NCBI RefSeq assembly: GCF_026341825.1
Contig: NZ_JAPENY010000003.1
Coordinates: 1,860,001-1,924,000 of the forward strand
DNA: 64,000 nt
DNA from: Streptomyces sp. NBC_00620
Lineage (GTDB): Bacteria > Actinomycetota > Actinomycetes > Streptomycetales > Streptomycetaceae
Reading direction: 5' to 3'
Below, one piece after another: positions 43,439-51,278 of this stretch; within the stretch, counting starts at the first letter, position 1, and each line of letters begins with the position of its first letter. The notes below the pieces were generated by a model. It did not search any database and was not told the origin of the DNA. It worked only from the letters and a program-made list of their open reading frames with translations. Both the position numbers and the translations under genes were made by a program.

Positions 43439-44823
43439 TCCCGATGCATCGGCACCGCGGCCTGCGAACCCCACCCCGTCTCACCCGAACGGGAGTGCAC
43501 GCGCGCGTGCCGTCCGGCGAGTTCGAACGCGGCGAGCACCACGCGCGCCTGGTACTCGACCTGACGCGCGACCGGGATCCAGCGCGCCCCGCAGCCGTCG
43601 CGGTAGTCGGCGCACCACTCGTCGATCAGCCGGTCGAGCTCCGGCAGCGCTCCGCGCGGGTCGTGTCCGGAGCCGGTCACGAGCTGGTGCAGCAGTCCCG
43701 CGGTGCGCAGGGCGACCCGGCGGCCCGCGAGGCGCAGGGCGGTCAGCCGCGCGGTGTTGAGCGGCGGCAGTGGGCGCGCTCCACCGTCGTGCAGGTCGGG
43801 GTCCCACGAATCGGCGAGACCGGGGCCGACCAGTAAATAGTCGTCCACGGGCGCGAGGAGGCAGGCCACGTCCGGGGAGTTGTCGAGAACGGGGCGCACG
43901 CGCGCGAGGATCCCCTCCAGGAGCCGGGTGTCGTCGCGCAGGGCGTGGCTGACGGCGCGCAGCGCCGCGTCGGCGTCGGCGGGCGGTGAGGGGTCCTCCA
44001 CGGCGGCGACACCCCACATGGGGGCCTCGACGACCGCTGTCACGGTGCCGTACGGGTGCGGGTGGAACCAGGTGGACTCGACCGCGGCCTCCGTGATGGC
44101 GGCCGCGAGGTCTCCCCTGCGCGGCGGCGGGATGCGGTAGACGGCGGGGCCGAGCGTCGGCCAGTACAGGGTGTCGTACGGGCCGAGTTCGCGCGGGATG
44201 CCGAGGCGGGTCGCGGTGTGCGCGACGCGCTGGGCGATTCCGGGCAGCTCGCGGGTGAGCTCGACGAAGGCGCCGCCCACGTCGACGCCGTGCAGGGAGC
44301 ACTGCAGGAAGGGCCGCAGTTCGTCCTGGAGGTCGAGGAGGGTACGGGTCTCGGGTAGGGTCGCCCCTTCCGCGCCCTCGGGCAGCCATTCGGGCTGCTC
44401 CAGGAAGCCGGGCCGGAAGAAGTGCCTGAAATAGTTGCCGAGGGTGTACGGGCCCGACAGCCAGGCCTCGTTGCGGCGCGCGCCGTCGGGGTCCAGGCAG
44501 AGCAGCAGGTTCCAGGTGGCGTCGGCGCCCTCGCACAACCGGGGGTCGGCGAGCGCCCGTTCGGCAAGACGCAGGGCCGTGGCACCGCCCACGGGTTCGT
44601 TGGCGTGCGGTCCGGCGACGACGAGGGCCTGACGGCTGCCGTGCCCGACGGACAGGAGCCACAGCGGCGTGCCCGCCCGTGACGTGCCCACGCTGCGCAG
44701 GCGGGCGTCGCGAGGACGGCGGGCGACGAGCGTGGCCGCACGGGCTCCCAGCTCGTCCACAGTCGGGTAGCGGAGGAGCGGCGGCAGGGCACACCTCCAC
44801 TGTGAGTGGTGCCGTCGGTTCAC
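43435..44823 (-). CDS. M14-family zinc carboxypeptidase-like protein (paralog 2), TTA-containing
   Basis: The 462-residue protein shares the M14 metal site with its paralog: H73-x-x-E76 (AGPHANEPVGG), H178 (CSLHGVDVGG) and probable catalytic E266 (VVEAPMW). It has no signal peptide. Leucine 330 is encoded by TTA (complement of 43834-43836), the rare Streptomyces codon read by the bldA tRNA, so its translation should be developmentally limited. Its stop overlaps the start of the SSI-type inhibitor. The start is uncertain: the GTG at 44823 has only a weak ribosome-binding site. Confidence 0.8.
   Translation of the reverse strand: MNRRHHSQWRCALPPLLRYPTVDELGARAATLVARRPRDARLRSVGTSRAGTPLWLLSVGHGSRQALVVAGPHANEPVGGATALRLAERALADPRLCEGADATWNLLLCLDPDGARRNEAWLSGPYTLGNYFRHFFRPGFLEQPEWLPEGAEGATLPETRTLLDLQDELRPFLQCSLHGVDVGGAFVELTRELPGIAQRVAHTATRLGIPRELGPYDTLYWPTLGPAVYRIPPPRRGDLAAAITEAAVESTWFHPHPYGTVTAVVEAPMWGVAAVEDPSPPADADAALRAVSHALRDDTRLLEGILARVRPVLDNSPDVACLLAPVDDYLLVGPGLADSWDPDLHDGGARPLPPLNTARLTALRLAGRRVALRTAGLLHQLVTGSGHDPRGALPELDRLIDEWCADYRDGCGARWIPVARQVEYQARVVLAAFELAGRHARVHSRSGETGWGSQAAVPMHRE
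43834..43836 (-). promoter_or_regulatory. in-frame TTA (bldA) codon
   Basis: The plus-strand TAA is read as TTA for Leu330 of the M14 gene. It is the only in-frame TTA codon I noticed in the window's genes. Confidence 0.9.
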
Positions 44824-44930
44824 CTGATGTGCATGGTGTACGCACAGTCAGTCACGCCTCTTGGGGTACGTCAACACCGTGGAGCGTAAGGAGAGTCGGC
44901 GAAAACTGAGCGCAAATCCCAGGCCAGAGC

Positions 44931-45035
44931 TCAGTCGGCGGTGAACCGGAACGCCACCCGCGCGGGGCAGTTCCACGCGAGTCGGAACGTCACCCGTGCG
45001 TTCAGTCCGACGCGAGCCGGAACGTCATCCGCCCG
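44931..45035. repeat. three tandem copies of the FHA gene's 3' end
   Basis: Related 34-base segments lie at 45002-45035 (the real gene end, with stop), 44967-45000 and 44931-44964. Read in their shifted frame, the outer copies still encode ARVTFRLAW and ARVAFRFTAD, like the FHA end GRMTFRLASD. Confidence 0.85.
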
Positions 45036-45553
45036 AAGCCGATCTGGTCGCCGTCCTTGACGACGGCGGCGCCGATGACGCGCCGCCCGTTGACGGTCGT
45101 GCCGTTGGTCGAGCCGAGGTCGCGCAGCACCCACAGACCGCCCTGCCGGCTCAGCTCGGCGTGTATCCGGGACACCGTCTCGTGGTTGAGCCGCAGACCG
45201 TTGGCGGGGTCGCGGCCGATCCGCAGCGGGTACATGCCCGCCGGCTGGGGCAGCAGCAGCTTCGGGAGCTTCTCGGCCTGCCAGGCCCTGCGCACCCGTA
45301 CGGAGAAGCCGGAGACCGCCTCGACTGTGCCGAACACCAGCTTCGACCAGCGGTTCTCGGTGGGCAGGTCGGCGGTGAGCACGGCCAGCTCGTCGGACCT
45401 GCGGGCGGTGAGCGCCAGCTCCATGCGGCGGATGAACGTGTCGTGCGAGAGGCGCCCGAGGGCGACGCCGTCACGGAGCGCCTTCAGCGCCCGGTCGCGC
45501 TCCGCGTCGGACAGCCGCGCGGGGTACGTGTGGAACTCGAAGGACGACGTCAC
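45002..45553 (-). CDS. DUF1707 plus FHA domain protein
   Basis: The 183-residue protein has an N-terminal DUF1707 module (PARLSDAERDRALKALRDGV with a following RMELALTARRSDEL) and a C-terminal FHA domain with RIGRDPANGLRL, SRIHAEL and the signature LGSTNGTTVNG. FHA domains bind phosphothreonine, so it probably reads Ser/Thr protein kinase signals. The GTG at 45553 starts the conserved part. Its last strand is repeated twice more beyond the stop, as 34-base vestigial copies. It is divergent from treZ. Confidence 0.85.
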   Translation of the reverse strand: MTSSFEFHTYPARLSDAERDRALKALRDGVALGRLSHDTFIRRMELALTARRSDELAVLTADLPTENRWSKLVFGTVEAVSGFSVRVRRAWQAEKLPKLLLPQPAGMYPLRIGRDPANGLRLNHETVSRIHAELSRQGGLWVLRDLGSTNGTTVNGRRVIGAAVVKDGDQIGFGRMTFRLASD

Positions 45554-45710
45554 GCTCGTGATTGTCGGGCAGCGCGGGCGGGGTGTCCAGAAAACACGGA
45601 AACGGCGGCTGCGGCCGACCGGACCGTTCCAGGTGGCGAACACGCGGCAAAAGGGTGGATTCGAAAGCGAATTGATCTCGCGTGAAGCACCATGGACAAG
45701 CTGCGTCACG

Positions 45711-45752
45711 GTGAGCGGACAACGGTGAGCGATCAACGCTGAGCGAACAAGG
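45711..45752. repeat. three tandem 14-bp repeats upstream of treZ
   Basis: GTGAGCGGACAACG, GTGAGCGATCAACG and CTGAGCGAACAAGG lie head to tail at 45711, 45725 and 45739, ending 11 bases before the treZ start. They could be regulator sites in the treZ leader or a recent duplication. Confidence 0.85.
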
Positions 45753-45763
45753 GGGAACCGTCA

Positions 45764-47509
45764 GTGCGGTTCGAGGTGTGGGCACCGCAGGCCGACCGGG
45801 TGACACTCCACTGCGAGGGCACCACGCGCGCGTTGGAGCACGATCCGGAGCGTGCCGGGTGGTGGACGGGTGACGCGGAGGCGCGGGACGGGACGCGGTA
45901 CGGCTTCGCGCTGGACGACGGTCCCGTGCTGCCCGATCCGCGCTCACGGCGGCAGCCGGACGGCCCCGACGGGCTGAGCGCGGTGGTCGACCCGGAGCGG
46001 TACGCCTGGCGCACGGAGTGGGCGGGGCGTCCGCTGCCGGGCGCGGTCCTGTACGAGCTGCACGTGGGGACGTACACGCTCGAGGGCACCCTTGACGCGG
46101 CCGCCGAGCGGCTCGGGCATCTCCAGGAACTGGGCATCACGCACGTCGAGTTGATGCCGGTGTGCCCGTTCCCCGGACGGCACGGCTGGGGGTACGAGGG
46201 TGTCTCGCTGTGGGCCGTGCACGAACCGTACGGCGGCCCCGAGGCGCTGAAGCGCTTTGTCGACCGGGCGCACGAACTCGGCCTGGGCGTCGTCCTCGAC
46301 GTCGTGCACAACCACCTCGGTCCGTCCGGCAACTACCTGCCCGCGTTCGGGCCGTACTTCACGGACACCCACCAGACGCCCTGGGGCTCCGCGGTGAACC
46401 TGGACGCGCCCGGTTCGGACGAGGTGCGCGCGTATCTCGTGGGCAGCGCGCTGGCGTGGCTGCGCGACTACCGTCTTGACGGGCTGCGCCTGGACGCGGT
46501 GCACGCGCTGCGGGACAGCCGGGCGCTGCACTTCCTGGAGGAGTTGTCGACGGCCGTGGACGGCCTCGCCGCGGACCTGGGGCGGCCGCTCTTCCTGGTC
46601 GCCGAATCGGATCTGAACGACCCCCGGCTCATCACCTCCCGCGAGGAGGGCGGCCTCGGGCTGCACGCGCAGTGGAACGACGACTTCCACCATGTGCTGC
46701 ACACCGCGCTGACCGGTGAGACGCAGGGCTACTACGCGGACTTCGCGCGCGCCCCGTTCGCGTCGCTGGCGAAGACGCTGACGTCCGGCTTCTTCCACGA
46801 CGGCACCTACTCGAGCTTCCGCGGGCGCTCCCACGGCCGCCCGCTCGACCGTACGCGCGTCTCGGCCCACCGCCTGCTCGGCTACGCCCAGACCCACGAC
46901 CAGATCGGCAACCGCGCCCAGGGTGACCGGCTCTCGGCCTCCCTCTCCCCCGGTCTGCTGGCCTGCGCCGCCGCGCTGACGCTCACCGGGCCCTTCACGC
47001 CGATGCTGTTCATGGGCGAGGAGTGGGCCGCGGGCACACCCTGGCAGTTCTTCACCGACCACACCGATCCCGAGCTCGCCGATGCCGTACGGCGGGGCAG
47101 GCGCCGGGAGTTCGCGGCGCACGGGTGGGCCGAGGAGGACGTCCCGGACCCCCAGGACCCGGCCACCCGGGACCGCTCCTGCCTGGACTGGTCGGAGCCC
47201 GAAGAGGCACTCCACGCGCGCGTACTGGCCTGGTACCGCGACCTGATCACCCTGCGCCGGCGCCAGGCCGACCTCTCGGACCCCGACCTCGCCGCCGTCA
47301 AGGTCGCCTACGACGAGGAGGCCCGCTGGCTGGCCCTGCGGCGCGGGGACGTCCGGGTGGCCGTGAACCTCTCCAAGGAGACCGCGGAGATCCCCCTCGG
47401 CATCCGCCACGCGCGCGTGCTGGCCGCCTGGGAGCCGGTCCGGGCGCCGGGCGAGGACGGGGTGTTGAGCGTGCCGGGCGAGTCGTGTGTGGTGCTGAGG
47501 CAGGCGTGA
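45764..47509 (+). CDS. treZ: malto-oligosyltrehalose trehalohydrolase TreZ
   Basis: The 581-residue GH13 enzyme releases trehalose from the product of TreY. It has an N-terminal beta domain (MRFEVWAPQADRVTL), YELHVGTYTLEGT, catalytic D244 (GLRLDAVHAL) and E281 (LVAESDLND), and the third acid in TSGFFHDGTYSS or QTHDQIGNR. The GTG at 45764 has GGGGGAA eight bases upstream. In many actinobacteria glgX, treY and treZ are adjacent; here four genes on either strand and an FHA gene separate treZ from the other two. Confidence 0.95.
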   Translation: MRFEVWAPQADRVTLHCEGTTRALEHDPERAGWWTGDAEARDGTRYGFALDDGPVLPDPRSRRQPDGPDGLSAVVDPERYAWRTEWAGRPLPGAVLYELHVGTYTLEGTLDAAAERLGHLQELGITHVELMPVCPFPGRHGWGYEGVSLWAVHEPYGGPEALKRFVDRAHELGLGVVLDVVHNHLGPSGNYLPAFGPYFTDTHQTPWGSAVNLDAPGSDEVRAYLVGSALAWLRDYRLDGLRLDAVHALRDSRALHFLEELSTAVDGLAADLGRPLFLVAESDLNDPRLITSREEGGLGLHAQWNDDFHHVLHTALTGETQGYYADFARAPFASLAKTLTSGFFHDGTYSSFRGRSHGRPLDRTRVSAHRLLGYAQTHDQIGNRAQGDRLSASLSPGLLACAAALTLTGPFTPMLFMGEEWAAGTPWQFFTDHTDPELADAVRRGRRREFAAHGWAEEDVPDPQDPATRDRSCLDWSEPEEALHARVLAWYRDLITLRRRQADLSDPDLAAVKVAYDEEARWLALRRGDVRVAVNLSKETAEIPLGIRHARVLAAWEPVRAPGEDGVLSVPGESCVVLRQA

Positions 47510-47547
47510 TCCGGTGGCGGGTCGAGCGGGCGTGAGCCCACAGTGGT

Positions 47548-48477
47548 TCAGTCGTCGCCCGTCAGTTCCGTGACGCGTTCCAGCAGGATCGGCTCCCAGG
47601 CCCGGCGCAGTTGGGTCCTCAGGAGGGCGACGGGGCTCTCGTCACGCCCCTGGAAACGGTCGGCGAGCCGGATCACGGTGTCGCAGCGGGACAGCCACAG
47701 GCCGCGCAGACAGGGGCGGGCGCCGTACCCGGCGAGGGTGGCGGCGCGTACGGCCGCGGGGGCGCCGACGGCGACGGCGAGCCCGGCGATGTCCTCGGTG
47801 GGGTCGCCGATCACCGCGTCGGTCCAGTCCAGGACACCGCGCACCCGACCGTCGGCGCTGACGACCAGGTGTCCGCCCTTGAGGCCGTGGTGCACGAGGA
47901 CGGCCGCGCCGGGCTGTCCGGCGAGCTTGACGGCGGCTGCCGCGGTGAGCTGGGCGAGCCGGGCGGGGTCGAACTCGTCGGCGGACGCGAGCTGTTCGGC
48001 GGCCCGTCCCGCGGACGTCCGCAGCGCCTCCAGGGAGCGCGGCGCGGCGCGCGGAACACCGAGAGCCTCGGCCTGTCGTACGGGCACCTCGCGCAGCCCC
48101 GCGAGGAGCGCCGCGAGGTCCGCCTCGCCGATGGCGGAGACGTCCTGTTCCTCGCCGGTGACGCCGGCCAGCTTGGTGTCGAGGGTGTAGCTCAGACCGG
48201 CGGCCCACTCGCCGTGCGCGACGCTCACCGGGACCGCGACCCCGGCATGCGGGCGGACCACGTCACGCAGCCGCAGTTCACGGCGTTGGCGTGCGGAGGC
48301 CTCGCGGTCCGGGGCGAGCCGCAGGACATGACGCGAACCGACCCACCAGGTGGAGTGTCCGCCACCCTCGGTGATGGGCCGGACGTCGGGGCCCCGGCCC
48401 GCCGCGGGGGCGTCGGCGAGCAGGGTACGGACCAGTCGGCGGACGGCGTCCGCGGTCGGTGTCGGTGCCTGGGTCAT
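47548..48477 (-). CDS. APH-fold protein with degenerate catalytic loop
   Basis: The 309-residue protein has the aminoglycoside phosphotransferase fold, but the catalytic loop reads HHGLKGGHL (196-204) where HGDLHPGNL is normal. Aligned, the catalytic Asp is Gly198 and the loop Asn is His203. The metal-binding Asp is kept in VLDWTD (D217). It may be a pseudokinase, a nucleotide-binding scaffold, or an enzyme with other chemistry. It follows an M24 peptidase gene in the same direction, separated by 78 bases holding a tandem repeat, and may be co-transcribed with it. Confidence 0.8.
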   Translation of the reverse strand: MTQAPTPTADAVRRLVRTLLADAPAAGRGPDVRPITEGGGHSTWWVGSRHVLRLAPDREASARQRRELRLRDVVRPHAGVAVPVSVAHGEWAAGLSYTLDTKLAGVTGEEQDVSAIGEADLAALLAGLREVPVRQAEALGVPRAAPRSLEALRTSAGRAAEQLASADEFDPARLAQLTAAAAVKLAGQPGAAVLVHHGLKGGHLVVSADGRVRGVLDWTDAVIGDPTEDIAGLAVAVGAPAAVRAATLAGYGARPCLRGLWLSRCDTVIRLADRFQGRDESPVALLRTQLRRAWEPILLERVTELTGDD

Positions 48478-48513
48478 GGTCGCGCCGCTGTCGTTCGGGG
48501 ACGTGGGAACCGA

Positions 48514-48559
48514 GCGTGGAAGGACTTTCCGGTCGGGCGTGGGAAGAACTTCCGGTCAG
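48514..48559. repeat. two tandem 23-bp repeats between the M24 and APH-like genes
   Basis: Copies at 48514-48536 and 48537-48559 are similar; the second includes the M24 peptidase stop codon. Each contains a small GGAA...TTCC inverted repeat, so the RNA could form two hairpins. Confidence 0.8.
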
Positions 48560-49671
48560 TCGACGATCACCAGCTCTCGGGAAGTGGTGTTGAGGCGGCG
48601 CCCGCCGTCCTCGGTCACCGTCACGATGTCCTCGATGCGCACTCCGAAGCGGCCGGGCAGATAGATGCCGGGCTCCACGGAGAAGCACATTCCGGGGACG
48701 AGGGGCAGTTCCTCGCCCTCGATCATGTACGGCGGTTCGTGGGTGGTGACGCCGATGCCGTGCCCGGTGCGGTGGATGAAGTACTCGCCGTACCCGGCCT
48801 CGGTGATGACCGCGCGGGCCGCCCGGTCGACGTCCTGGCAGGCGGCGCCGGGCCGCACCGCCCGGAAGCCCGCCTCCTGTGCTTCGCGCACGATGTCGTG
48901 CACCGTGCGCTCCTCGTCGTCCGGTTCGCCGACGTGGACCGTGCGGGAGGTGTCGGAGCCGTAGCCGTGCTTGAGGCCGCCGAAGTCGAGGACGACCATG
49001 TCGCCGCGTTCGATGACGCGGTCGCCGGCCTCGTGGTGCGGGTTGGCTCCGTTGGGGCCCGAGGCGACGATGGTGAAGTCGACCTGGGAGTGCCCGAACT
49101 GCCGCAGCAGGGCGGCGACATCGGCGGCGACGTCCGTCTCCCGGCGGCCCGCGAAGGGAACCTTCCTGATCTCCTCGTACGTCGCGTCCGCGGCGGCGCC
49201 CGCAGCCGCAAGGCGGTCCAGTTCCGCCGCGTCCTTGACACCCCGCAGCATCGGCAGGGCCTCGGTGAGGGCGACGTAGCGCGTGTCCGGCAGCCGCTTC
49301 TGGAGGCCGAGCAGGTGCAGGGCCCAGGTGTTGTCGCTGACGCCGAAGCGGCCGGAGCCGGCGAGGAGGGCGCCGGTCGCCTCGTACGGGTCCTTGCCGT
49401 CGGTCCAGTCACGGAGTGCCAGCGTGGGGGCCGCCGCTGCCGCGTCCGGGGCCTCCAGGGTGGGCACGACGAGGACGGGATCCTGGCCGGGCCTGAGCAC
49501 CAGCACGGTGAGCCGTTCGGTCTCCACGGGCCGGTACCCGGTCAGCCACACCAGATCGGGCCCCGGCGCGACCAGGACGCCGTCGAGCCCCGCGTCCGCG
49601 GCGGCATCGGCCGCGCGCCGCATACGGGCCTCGTAGTCACCGGCGGTGAAGGGCGCGGGTGTGCCGGTCAT
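48556..49671 (-). CDS. M24 family Xaa-Pro peptidase
   Basis: The 371-residue enzyme has an N-terminal creatinase-like domain and a pita-bread M24 catalytic domain. The dinuclear metal ligands are seen in VVLDFGG (Asp), GSDTSRTV (Asp), HRTGHGIGV (His), SVEPGIY (Glu) and VRIEDIV (Glu). It should cleave Xaa-Pro bonds as an aminopeptidase P or prolidase. There is no signal peptide. ATG 49671 starts the conserved protein. Confidence 0.92.
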   Translation of the reverse strand: MTGTPAPFTAGDYEARMRRAADAAADAGLDGVLVAPGPDLVWLTGYRPVETERLTVLVLRPGQDPVLVVPTLEAPDAAAAAPTLALRDWTDGKDPYEATGALLAGSGRFGVSDNTWALHLLGLQKRLPDTRYVALTEALPMLRGVKDAAELDRLAAAGAAADATYEEIRKVPFAGRRETDVAADVAALLRQFGHSQVDFTIVASGPNGANPHHEAGDRVIERGDMVVLDFGGLKHGYGSDTSRTVHVGEPDDEERTVHDIVREAQEAGFRAVRPGAACQDVDRAARAVITEAGYGEYFIHRTGHGIGVTTHEPPYMIEGEELPLVPGMCFSVEPGIYLPGRFGVRIEDIVTVTEDGGRRLNTTSRELVIVD

Positions 49672-49764
49672 CCATGCCTCCGTCTTTCCCGGATTCCCCA
49701 GGGGGCTACGGGCAGCATCCTGCCCCTCCAGTGGGGCGGGCGCGAGCCGGTTGCCGCGCTCGCG

Positions 49765-50388
49765 TCAGCTCTCCAGGGCCAGCCGGGCGCCCAGGAGCAG
49801 CAGTACGCCCCCGGAGACCTGCTCCAGGCGCCGGCGCACGCCGGTCCGGGACAGTACGGCCTTCATCCGGCCGACGAACCACACGTACAGGCCGTAATAG
49901 CCCACCTCGTAGACCGCCCAGAGCGCGGCGAGTCCGACCATGGTGGGCAGATGCGGGGCGCCCTCGGGCACGAACTGCGGGAGGAAGGACATCGCGAAGA
50001 TGGCCGCCTTGGGGTTGGCGAGGTTGAGCAGCAGACCACCTCGGTAGGAGACCCAGTCGCTCTTCCCGGCGCCCTCCCAGCCCTCGCTGTTCACGGTCCC
50101 CTTGGAACGGCGCGCCTGCCACAGCGTCTGGACGCCGAAGCCGACGAGCACAGCCGCGCCGACGATCCGCATGACGTCGTACGCCAGCTCGGAGGCGGCA
50201 AGGAGTGCGGTCAGGCCGAACGCGGCGACGACTCCCCAGACGAAGACGCCGGTCTCGTTGCCGAGCACCGTCAGGAAGCCGGAGCGCCTGCTGTGCAGTG
50301 AGCGCTTGATGATCAGCACGGTGCTCGGTCCGGGAGAGGCGGCGATCAGTGTGCAGGCGCCGAGGAAGGCGAGGAGGGTGCTCAGCAT
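49765..50388 (-). CDS. LysE/RhtB-family exporter
   Basis: The 207-residue membrane protein has about six helices and the LysE-family start FLGACTLIAASPGPSTVLIIKRSL, where ASPGPS is the signature. It probably exports an amino acid. ATG 50388 starts at this conserved region. It is divergent from a metallophosphoesterase gene, and the shared intergenic region holds a cluster of inverted CTAATGG half-sites. Confidence 0.88.
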   Translation of the reverse strand: MLSTLLAFLGACTLIAASPGPSTVLIIKRSLHSRRSGFLTVLGNETGVFVWGVVAAFGLTALLAASELAYDVMRIVGAAVLVGFGVQTLWQARRSKGTVNSEGWEGAGKSDWVSYRGGLLLNLANPKAAIFAMSFLPQFVPEGAPHLPTMVGLAALWAVYEVGYYGLYVWFVGRMKAVLSRTGVRRRLEQVSGGVLLLLGARLALES

Positions 50389-50445
50389 GCCGCCATCGTG
50401 GCGTGCGGTCCCGATCTCGGCCAACCCTTTTCCGGCGGCTCGGAG

Positions 50446-50505
50446 TTAATGGCCAGTCATTGCCATGCCATTAGATCTAATGGTTAGATCGATGCCACCC
50501 ATTAG
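50446..50505. promoter_or_regulatory. cluster of CTAATGG half-sites between LysE and phosphoesterase genes
   Basis: TTAATGG (50446-50452), CCATTAG (50468-50474), CTAATGG (50477-50483) and CCATTAG (50499-50505) surround the divergent promoters. The middle two form the perfect palindrome CCATTAGATCTAATGG, overlapped by GATCTAA-TGG-TTAGATC (50474-50490). It is a strong operator candidate for an unidentified regulator. Confidence 0.65.
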
Positions 50506-50523
50506 GGCGATGAAGGGATGGGC

Positions 50524-51276
50524 ATGCTCGTACTGGCACACATCAGTGACCTGCATCTGGATGGGACCGAGCGGGCGACGGAGCGGGCCGAGCGGGTACG
50601 CGACCGGCTGTGGGGGCTTCCCGGGAAGGTGGACGCGCTCCTGGTGACCGGGGACATCGCGGACCACGGCACGGAGGCCGAGTACGAGGAGGCTGCGCGC
50701 CTTCTCGGGCTGCGCGACAGCGCGACACCCTTCCCCGTACTCACCTGCCCGGGCAACCACGACAGCCGCGCGCCCTACCGCAAGGCGCTGCTCGGGGAAC
50801 CCGCGGCCGACGGGCCGGTCAACAGCGTCCATGTCTTCGACGACGCGGCCGTCCTGATGTGCGACTCCAGCATTCCGGGCCGCGACGAGGGCGAGCTCGA
50901 CGAGGAGACGTACGCCTGGATCGAGGCGACGCTCGACGAGCTGAACGGCGATGTGCCGGCGCTGCTCGCCTTCCACCACCCGCCGGTGGCGCTGCACCAC
51001 CCCTTGCCGGACGCCTACCAGCTGCGCCGGCCGCGTTCCCTGACCGCGCTGTTGGAGCGGCGGCCCGAGGTGGCCGGGCTCATCACCGGCCACGCGCACA
51101 CGCCCGCCGCGACCTCCTTCGCCGGGCGGCCGCTGGTCGTCGGACCCGGGGTGACGTGGACGCTGCGGCTGCCGTGGGAGGGCGAGGGAGCGGCGGACCG
51201 GGATGCTCCTCCAGGGTTCGCGTTTCATGTGCTCGATGACGAGGGGCGGTTGACCAGCCACTTCAGGGTGGTCTGA
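50524..51276 (+). CDS. CpdA-like metallophosphoesterase
   Basis: The 250-residue enzyme carries the calcineurin-like five-motif set: ISDLHLDG (D9, H11), TGDIADHG, CPGNHDSR, AFHHPPV and TGHAHTPA. These bind two metal ions. It resembles class III cyclic-nucleotide phosphodiesterases such as CpdA, but the substrate may be another phosphodiester. ATG 50524 is preferred over ATG 50518 because AAGGG immediately abuts the latter. The gene ends two bases before a convergent PDZ-protein gene. Confidence 0.88.
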   Translation: MLVLAHISDLHLDGTERATERAERVRDRLWGLPGKVDALLVTGDIADHGTEAEYEEAARLLGLRDSATPFPVLTCPGNHDSRAPYRKALLGEPAADGPVNSVHVFDDAAVLMCDSSIPGRDEGELDEETYAWIEATLDELNGDVPALLAFHHPPVALHHPLPDAYQLRRPRSLTALLERRPEVAGLITGHAHTPAATSFAGRPLVVGPGVTWTLRLPWEGEGAADRDAPPGFAFHVLDDEGRLTSHFRVV

Positions 51277-51278
51277 GC

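Noticed and set aside
37554..47420. Recurrent CACGCGCGCG strings (for example 37554, 43499, 45831, 47213, 47409)
   Set aside because: They mostly lie inside coding regions at preferred codons, so GC composition explains them; only the one at 37554-37594 forms a clear hairpin.
47611..50301. 896-codon frame antisense to the APH-like, M24 and LysE genes
   Set aside because: It crosses three well-supported genes on the other strand and has no recognisable fold or codon bias of its own.
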